Positions 58,475 through 64,000 of a stretch of 64,000 bases of DNA are shown here, piece after piece. The position numbers and the translations under genes were made by a program. Each line of letters begins with the position of its first letter. Within the stretch, counting starts at the first letter, position 1. Source of the stretch: Shewanella gaetbuli. GTDB lineage: Bacteria; Pseudomonadota; Gammaproteobacteria; Enterobacterales; Shewanellaceae. Location of the stretch: the NCBI RefSeq assembly GCF_023284065.1, contig NZ_JAKIKP010000011.1:1-64000 (forward strand), written 5' to 3'. The notes below the pieces were generated by a model. The model did no database searches. It saw only the letters and a program-made list of their open reading frames with translations, and was not told where the DNA came from.

Positions 58475-60064
58475 TTAATGGCGGAAGTGACGCATGCCAG
58501 TAAATACCATTGCAATATCATGCTCATCTGCTGCGGCAATGATTTCTTCATCGCGAATACTGCCACCCGGTTGGATAATGCAGCTAATGCCAGCAGCAGC
58601 TGCTGCATCAATACCATCACGGAACGGGAAGAAAGCATCAGATGCCATTACAGACCCTTCAACCACTAACCCTTCATCAGCCGCTTTAATACCAGCAACT
58701 TTAGCTGAGTATACACGGCTCATTTGTCCTGCGCCGACACCAATGGTCATGCCGTCTTTTGCGTAAACAATGGCATTTGATTTAACAAATTTAGCCACTT
58801 TCCAGCAGAACATTAAGTCAGTTAATTGCTCTGCCGTTGGTTGACGTTTTGATACGACTTTAATGTCAGCAACATCGACCATACCTTGGTCACGGTCTTG
58901 AACTAATAAGCCGCCATTAACACGTTTGTAGTCACGGCTAGTGGTTTTAGTGTTCCACTCGCCACACTCTAATAAACGTACGTTAGCTTTTGCCGCTACA
59001 ATGTCACGTGCTGCTTGGCTAACTTTAGGAGCAATAATCACTTCAACAAATTGACGTTCAACAATGGCTTTAGCGGTATCGGCATCTAACTCTTGGTTAA
59101 ATGCAATGATGCCGCCAAATGCAGAAGTTGGGTCAGTTTTGAATGCACGGTCATAGGCTTCTAAAATATTGTTGCCTAATGCTACACCACAAGGGTTAGC
59201 GTGCTTAACAATGACACAAGCTGGGCCGTCAAATTCTTTAACACACTCAAGGGCTGCATCAGTATCGGCAATATTGTTGTAAGACAATGCTTTGCCTTGA
59301 AGCTGAGTAGCACTCGCTACTGAAGCTTCATCAATGTTGGTATCAACATAAAAAGCCGCTTGTTGGTGGCTGTTTTCACCGTAGCGTAAGTCTTGCTTTT
59401 TCACTAACTGAGTGTTGAAGGTACGCGGGAATGAAGAGTCTTCGTGGCACTCATCTTGGCTATGGGCAGGCACCATTGTACCGAAGTAGTTAGCAATCAT
59501 ACCGTCGTAAGCCGCAGTGTGTTCAAATGCTGCAATGGCTAAATCAAAACGCGTTTCAAGAGTAGTGCTACCGTTGTTAGCTTGCATTTCTGCAATAACA
59601 CGGTCGTAGTCTTTAGCGTTTACCACAATGGTTGTGTCTTTGTGGTTTTTAGCTGTAGAGCGCACCATTGTTGGGCCACCAATATCGATGTTTTCTACCG
59701 CATCAGCCAAGGTACAACCTTCTTTGGCTACGGTTTCAGCAAACGGGTATAGGTTAACGGCAACTAAGTCGATAGGGTTGATGGCATTTTGTTCCATCAC
59801 AACTTCGTCGATTCCACGGCGACCTAAAATGCCACCATGCACTTTAGGGTGAAGTGTTTTAACACGACCGTCCATAATTTCTGGATGACCAGTATAGTCA
59901 GAAACTTCAATAACAGGGATGTTGTTGTCGGCAAGCAGCTTTGCAGTGCCACCGGTTGATAGCAGTTCAACACCTTGAGCATGCAAAGCTTGTGCAAATT
60001 CAAGGATTCCAGTTTTATCTGAAACGCTTAATAGCGCGCGACGAATTGGTCTGACAGTATTCAT
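58475..60064 (-). CDS. purH: bifunctional AICAR transformylase / IMP cyclohydrolase
   Basis: Last two steps of IMP synthesis. 529 residues: N-terminal MGS-like IMP cyclohydrolase ([45 protein letters not shown]) and C-terminal AICAR formyltransferase ([45 protein letters not shown]). First gene of purHD. I found no PurR-like box in the 350-bp upstream gap, but a 12-bp hairpin lies in its leader. Confidence 0.97.
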   Translation of the reverse strand: MNTVRPIRRALLSVSDKTGILEFAQALHAQGVELLSTGGTAKLLADNNIPVIEVSDYTGHPEIMDGRVKTLHPKVHGGILGRRGIDEVVMEQNAINPIDLVAVNLYPFAETVAKEGCTLADAVENIDIGGPTMVRSTAKNHKDTTIVVNAKDYDRVIAEMQANNGSTTLETRFDLAIAAFEHTAAYDGMIANYFGTMVPAHSQDECHEDSSFPRTFNTQLVKKQDLRYGENSHQQAAFYVDTNIDEASVASATQLQGKALSYNNIADTDAALECVKEFDGPACVIVKHANPCGVALGNNILEAYDRAFKTDPTSAFGGIIAFNQELDADTAKAIVERQFVEVIIAPKVSQAARDIVAAKANVRLLECGEWNTKTTSRDYKRVNGGLLVQDRDQGMVDVADIKVVSKRQPTAEQLTDLMFCWKVAKFVKSNAIVYAKDGMTIGVGAGQMSRVYSAKVAGIKAADEGLVVEGSVMASDAFFPFRDGIDAAAAAGISCIIQPGGSIRDEEIIAAADEHDIAMVFTGMRHFRH

Positions 60065-60104
60065 GTAGGTACAGGGTCCACTTAGTAAATTTCAAGGATC
60101 TTTC

Positions 60105-60146
60105 GCAAAATGGATTCATTAATAGATTTACTTAAATCCATTTTGC
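60105..60146. repeat. perfect 12-bp inverted repeat in the purH leader
   Basis: GCAAAATGGATT (60105-60116) and AATCCATTTTGC (60135-60146) with an 18-nt AT-rich loop, 41-82 nt upstream of the purH start. It could be an operator or an mRNA hairpin. The rest of the 60065-60339 gap shows nothing else I can name. Confidence 0.75.
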
Positions 60147-60339
60147 CAAAGTACCTCGACAGCACAGGTGTCCGTGATTTTTAAATATCTTAATGGCTTT
60201 TAAGAACAGTTGATTGACAGTTGTAGCCTCAAAGCGCGCGTATTTTACCGTAAACCTTATAGTTTGAGTGTTTTTTCTGCGTGATTTCACAATATTGAAA
60301 TCAGAACAAACATAGACAATAAAAAAGATCATCAGACCC

Positions 60340-60371
60340 TTGACCTTAGATTAAACTCTAAGGTTTATACT
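60340..60371 (+). promoter_or_regulatory. MerR-type promoter/operator of zntR
   Basis: -35 TTGACC and -10 TATACT are 20 bp apart, an overlong spacer containing the inverted repeat CCTTAGA-TTAAAC-TCTAAGG (60344-60363). This is the classic MerR-family geometry, in which the metal-bound regulator untwists the spacer. It lies 44 bp before the zntR start and so implies autoregulation and co-control of the permease. Confidence 0.85.
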
Positions 60372-60414
60372 CTATCCATAATCAACCACTCTCTTGTGTC
60401 AGCGAAGGTGACTT

Positions 60415-60900
60415 ATGTACCGAATTGGTGAGCTTGCAAAGCAATGTGATGTTAAAGCGGATACCTTACGATTCTATGAAAAGCATGGGCTGCTAGCGCC
60501 TTCAACTCGTTCAGAATCTGGCTATCGATTGTATAACCAAGATGATGTGGCAAGATTGCGCTTTATTTTGCGGGCGAAAGCCGTTGGGTTTACCTTGAAT
60601 GAGATCACCGAACTATTATCGATTGAACTTGATAAAGCCAACTGGGCTTGTGCTGATGTGAAAGGCATGGTGGATAACAAACTTGAGCAAGTACAAATTA
60701 AAATTGCTGAATTAACCCAATTTGCTAATTCATTGCAGCATTTATCAAATGCCTGTTGTGGCGGCCCTGACAGTGCAGAGCATTGTAGTATTTTAGAAGC
60801 GCTAGAATCAGAAGATAAGCAGCTTCATGCCAGAAATGAAACCGCACATAAAGCACAACACGTTAAACACACCAAAACCGTTAAAGCGGCATTAACCTAA
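60415..60900 (+). CDS. zntR: MerR-family Zn(II)-responsive regulator ZntR
   Basis: 161 residues. Winged HTH (YRIGELAKQCDVKADTLRFY, GYRLYN), a dimer helix, then the metal loop. Cysteines C79, C114, C115 and C124 fall at the same positions as the zinc ligands of E. coli ZntR; residue 119, a His ligand there, is Asp here with a His at 123, so the second zinc site may be altered. A His/Lys-rich tail (about 135-161) is extra. Activates the following permease (18 nt downstream), probably on zinc or other divalent metals. Confidence 0.9.
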   Translation: MYRIGELAKQCDVKADTLRFYEKHGLLAPSTRSESGYRLYNQDDVARLRFILRAKAVGFTLNEITELLSIELDKANWACADVKGMVDNKLEQVQIKIAELTQFANSLQHLSNACCGGPDSAEHCSILEALESEDKQLHARNETAHKAQHVKHTKTVKAALT

Positions 60901-60918
60901 TACCGTTGGGAGTTTCGT

Positions 60919-62313
60919 ATGTTATTTGAGAACTTTATTCACTTATTTTTAGAGTCAGCCCCATGGTTATTGCTGGGGTTGGTATTAGCGGGTTTGCTGA
61001 AAGTGTTTGTGCCTATGGCGTGGATGCAAAAGCAATTAGGGGGGCATGGATTTAAAACCGTACTAAAGGCCGCAATACTGGGGGCGCCTTTGCCTTTATG
61101 TTCTTGTGGTGTGATCCCCGCAGCCGTTGGACTGCGCAGAAGTGGCGCGTCAAAAGCCGCTACAACTTCATTTTTAGTTTCAACTCCTGAAACTGGGGTG
61201 GATTCGGTCACGGTATCTTATGTTTTACTTGGTCCATTTATGGCTATTGTGCGCCCTATCGCTGCCGTAACCAGTGCGGTGGTAGCGGGTTTGTTAGTGG
61301 GCAAAGATGAACAAAATGAAGTCGCTAAGCCTGTAGATGTTGCTGAGACGAAAGCCACTGCTAATGCCGTTGACGGTAACGTTAATGATAAAACTACTGC
61401 AGCTAAAAGTCGTTGTTGTGCCAACAAAGAAAGCTCAGTAACTAATGGCTCAGTGGAAGGTCAGGTTAATACTACTCCTATAATGAGTTTACATGCCGCA
61501 ACAGATACATCGTTAATACAACCTATAACGGCACCGTCAACTAAGGCCACAGCTGAAAGCACCTGTTGCAGTAAGCCTAAAGATGTTGTTGAACCGGTAA
61601 AATCAAGCTGTTGTAGCAGCAAAACACCTGTGGCGACAGATGCCGAAATGAAAAGCCAATGTGGGCAAACTGACGAGAAAAATGACTCAGAAAGTTGCTG
61701 TGCTTCAACACAAGATATGGCCACTGATTTAAAACAACAATCTATATTAAGTCGAGTTGCAGCAGGGTTGCATTATGCTGCCACAGACTTAGTTAGAGAT
61801 ACCACTTTATGGTTATTAGTCGGGTTATTTTTTGCCGCGTTGGTACAAACTTATGTGCCTGGTGACTTTTTGGCGAAATGGGGTGACGGTATTTTAGCCA
61901 TGTTAGTGATGGTGTTAGTGTCGGTGCCTATGTATATCTGTGCAACAGCGTCTACGCCCATAGCAGCCGGGTTACTGCTAGCTGGAGTGTCTCCAGGGGC
62001 GGTATTAGTCTTTATGATGGCAGGGCCTGCTACCAATATTGCAACCTTAGGTGTTGTCAGTAAAGAGTTAGGTAAACGCGCTTTACTGGGCTATTTAGGC
62101 GGTGTGCTAGGTGTTGCACTGGTTGCGGGGATGGTAGTGAATTATCTTGTAGCCAACTTTGGTTTTCAAGTGATGCCTCAAATTGGCCCAGAGCACGAAT
62201 TATTACCTCAAGGTGTTGTGGCAATATCAGGAATAATTTTAGCGGTGTTAATGCTGAAAGTCTTATGGGATAAAATTCCCCGAAAACAGCAATCATCAGA
62301 TTGTTGCTCATAG
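60919..62313 (+). CDS. SO_0444-type Cu/Zn efflux permease (DUF318/YraQ family)
   Basis: 464 residues, two bundles of about four membrane helices each (about 10-130 and 290-455), with the family motif PLCSCGVIPAA (C61, C63) in the first and PMYICATASTPIAAGLLLAG in the second. The cytoplasmic linker of about 150 residues is hydrophilic and carries repeated CC motifs (166-167, 216-217, 231-232, 260-261) plus C248; another CC lies near the C-terminus (SSDCCS). These look like soft-metal collecting sites. Operon with zntR. Assignment as metal exporter follows the known S. oneidensis relative. Confidence 0.88.
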   Translation: MLFENFIHLFLESAPWLLLGLVLAGLLKVFVPMAWMQKQLGGHGFKTVLKAAILGAPLPLCSCGVIPAAVGLRRSGASKAATTSFLVSTPETGVDSVTVSYVLLGPFMAIVRPIAAVTSAVVAGLLVGKDEQNEVAKPVDVAETKATANAVDGNVNDKTTAAKSRCCANKESSVTNGSVEGQVNTTPIMSLHAATDTSLIQPITAPSTKATAESTCCSKPKDVVEPVKSSCCSSKTPVATDAEMKSQCGQTDEKNDSESCCASTQDMATDLKQQSILSRVAAGLHYAATDLVRDTTLWLLVGLFFAALVQTYVPGDFLAKWGDGILAMLVMVLVSVPMYICATASTPIAAGLLLAGVSPGAVLVFMMAGPATNIATLGVVSKELGKRALLGYLGGVLGVALVAGMVVNYLVANFGFQVMPQIGPEHELLPQGVVAISGIILAVLMLKVLWDKIPRKQQSSDCCS

Positions 62314-62337
62314 TGTAACATGTTAAAAAAATTAACA

Positions 62338-62363
62338 ATTAAAAGGCCTTAGGGCCTTTTTTT
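62338..62363 (+). terminator. terminator of the zntR operon
   Basis: AAAAGGCC-TTA-GGGCCTTTTTTT (62341-62363), 28 nt after the permease stop. The remaining 62364-62667 gap is AT-rich and holds the cytochrome promoter; no clear site seen. Confidence 0.9.
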
Positions 62364-62667
62364 GTTGATAATTTCACCGTTCAACAGCCTTAAAAGGTAT
62401 TCTATTAAGCAAGTTTTTATCTGGCCCCTTAATTGTAACTCCTTGTATCATCGTATTAATTCTCATTTGGGCAATGTTTGTTTTTATTAGTGTTTACGAA
62501 ACAAGATCTGCGTCAAAATTCCATCTAAAAAACATCTTAATCACCTCTAGATAACATGGTTTGTGACTATTGTCTCATTGTTAATAAGTTGCACTGTCTA
62601 TTATTAATTTGGTTATACCTAATAAGTAGTATTCATTAATAAGAAAAATGAAACTGGAGTGATGATT

Positions 62668-64000
62668 ATGAAAGCAATGAACGTATGTAAAATCGCGTTT
62701 CTTATTGCAACTGCAATGGGGGTTGCAGCTTGTGGTAGTGACGGAAAAGACGGTGAAGATGGCGCACCTGGTGAACCTGGCCCAAGTCCTTTACCTCCTG
62801 TAGTTGAAGCATCTGAAGTAACTAATGTGGAAATGATTAACCACATGATCGAGGATGGCAAATTAACTGTTGAGTTTGGTATTACCAACGAAGACGGTAT
62901 TGCGATTACTGGTTTAGAAGATGCCTCAGTATATTTAGCCGCAATGACCGAAAACGGTATTCAGCGTAGCCGTGACGGTAGTGTTGGTGGTAGCGCAACA
63001 GCAGGTGGCGATAGAGCTACTGAAGGCGCAACGCTAACAGAATTAGATGATGGTAATTATCAATTTGTTGCACCAATGGCTGCGGTAAAAGCCGATACTG
63101 AAGGGTTAATTCGTTTACAAGTGGGGGGTGGCGACATTGCTAAATCACCATACTTAATTATCGATAAGCCTGAAATGACTCACACTACAACAACAGAGAC
63201 TTGTTATTCGTGCCATGTTGATTATGCAACTTCTAGCATTAAGCACTCTGGTTATGTGGCGTTAAATACTGAAGGTGAAGTTGATTTTGTTGGCGGTTGT
63301 ATGGTTTGTCACAACAACGTTAAGCGTGACGTTGATTCTGAAGGTAACTCTTTAGACACTGGCGGATATGCAAAAAATACTATGCAAATGCTAGGGCATA
63401 TTAATCACCAGAAGTTTGAAAAAGATTTTGCACCAGCGAATTGTTATACCTGTCATGCTGAACCTGTAATGAACACCAATATTGCTGGAAACGGTTGTAC
63501 TGATTGTCACTCTGGCTCAAGCGCTAAAGTAGAAAACTTTTATGCTGCAAATGACGACTTTGATGTTCGTGAATTACATGCTAAAGCAGCAGGTATCACT
63601 GAGCGTAAAGAAATGCGTGAAAACTTCTACACTGAAACTTCAGCTGTTTACTATGACGCAACGTTAGAATTTACTGATCACAAAGATGTATCTTGGGTTG
63701 GTGGATATTGTGTTGACGTTAAACTGTTTGATAACTCTGGTGAAACTCCAGTTCAATTAAACATTGGCGAAATGTATGCAAGCCATGAAGTAACCTACGC
63801 TGGCGCTTATGTTAATGCTTACGATAATGAAACTGACTCAATTGTTGCCCGTGTAATTGGTCATGGCAGTGAAGGTTATGTTGAGCGTGAAGACGGTACT
63901 CGTTCAGTTTGTTATGGCCAGCTACTTAATGGCCCAGGTAGCGGATATGAAAACGCACATTTAACTACCAGCTCACGTGTTACTTTAGCTGACTCAAACT
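62668..64000 (+). CDS. OmcA/MtrC-family multihaem outer-membrane cytochrome c lipoprotein (3' end outside window)
   Basis: 444 residues visible, no stop before the edge. GGAG lies 8 nt before the ATG. Lipobox VAAC, then a Gly-rich collagen-like linker (GKDGEDGAPGEPGP) as in OmcA. Domain I is beta-rich (about 45-165). Four haem motifs follow: CYSCH, CMVCH, CYTCH and CTDCH (about residues 178-278). A second beta domain has the Cys pair YCVDV and SVCYG, a probable disulfide as in MtrC/OmcA domain III. Such proteins pass electrons to extracellular Fe(III)/Mn oxides. Four haems in the first haem domain is one fewer than in the ten-haem prototypes. Confidence 0.92.
   Translation, partial: MKAMNVCKIAFLIATAMGVAACGSDGKDGEDGAPGEPGPSPLPPVVEASEVTNVEMINHMIEDGKLTVEFGITNEDGIAITGLEDASVYLAAMTENGIQRSRDGSVGGSATAGGDRATEGATLTELDDGNYQFVAPMAAVKADTEGLIRLQVGGGDIAKSPYLIIDKPEMTHTTTTETCYSCHVDYATSSIKHSGYVALNTEGEVDFVGGCMVCHNNVKRDVDSEGNSLDTGGYAKNTMQMLGHINHQKFEKDFAPANCYTCHAEPVMNTNIAGNGCTDCHSGSSAKVENFYAANDDFDVRELHAKAAGITERKEMRENFYTETSAVYYDATLEFTDHKDVSWVGGYCVDVKLFDNSGETPVQLNIGEMYASHEVTYAGAYVNAYDNETDSIVARVIGHGSEGYVEREDGTRSVCYGQLLNGPGSGYENAHLTTSSRVTLADSN

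Noticed and set aside
60065..60339. PurR operator upstream of purH
   Set aside because: No match to the ACGCAAACGTTTGCGT-type palindrome could be found.

Overview
The window looks like a Shewanella chromosome. This rests on protein content and gene order read from the sequence, not on a database search. It carries an OmcA/MtrC-type multihaem lipoprotein, a Wolinella-type frdCAB fumarate reductase, an hcp-hcr pair behind a perfect FNR-type box, the prmA-dusB-fis block, the trxA/rho and rhlB-gppA blocks, and zntR next to a Cu/Zn permease of the S. oneidensis SO_0444 type.

Layout. 1-22.6 kb is core chromosome: a truncated Glu-Pro repeat gene, a lipoprotein, selO, a DUF3630-like gene, srkA-dsbA, a probable unannotated small RNA (minus strand, about 4754-4822), zapB, ilvE, a CheY-like regulator, a phosphotransferase, an M20 peptidase followed by a MITE-like insert, EcsC and FG-GAP proteins, hcp-hcr, a chemoreceptor, gltS, an HlyD/membrane-protein pair and a LysR regulator.

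22.67-42.84 kb is one integrated element of exactly 20,171 bp. It is bounded by an 80-bp direct repeat (79/80 identical) made of the fis 3' end plus the fis terminator. Next to attL sits a P4-type tyrosine integrase. The right end has two AlpA-like regulators, an HUH/inovirus-Gp2-type replication protein and two proteins of unknown function. The middle is about 14.5 kb of anti-invader cargo: hsdR-fic-hsdM-hsdS; a two-gene module (GHKL ATPase plus a large protein with two degenerate phosphoribosyltransferase-like motifs) that I cannot assign to a named defence system; and a helicase IV-like UvrD protein with a PD-(D/E)xK-like insert and zinc ribbons. The fis site plus integrase, AlpA and Rep resembles the small fis-integrating phage satellites of marine gammaproteobacteria, here with large defence cargo.

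42.8-64 kb is core again: fis-dusB-prmA, frdCAB, a nested palindromic repeat array (49.1-50.1 kb), rho, trxA, rhlB-gppA, a second repeat region (54.6-54.95 kb), a thioredoxin-like periplasmic protein, a small periplasmic protein followed by a 280-bp tandem repeat of its own flanks, purHD, zntR and its permease, and the start of an OmcA/MtrC-family cytochrome running off the right edge. No rRNA, tRNA or CRISPR array was seen.
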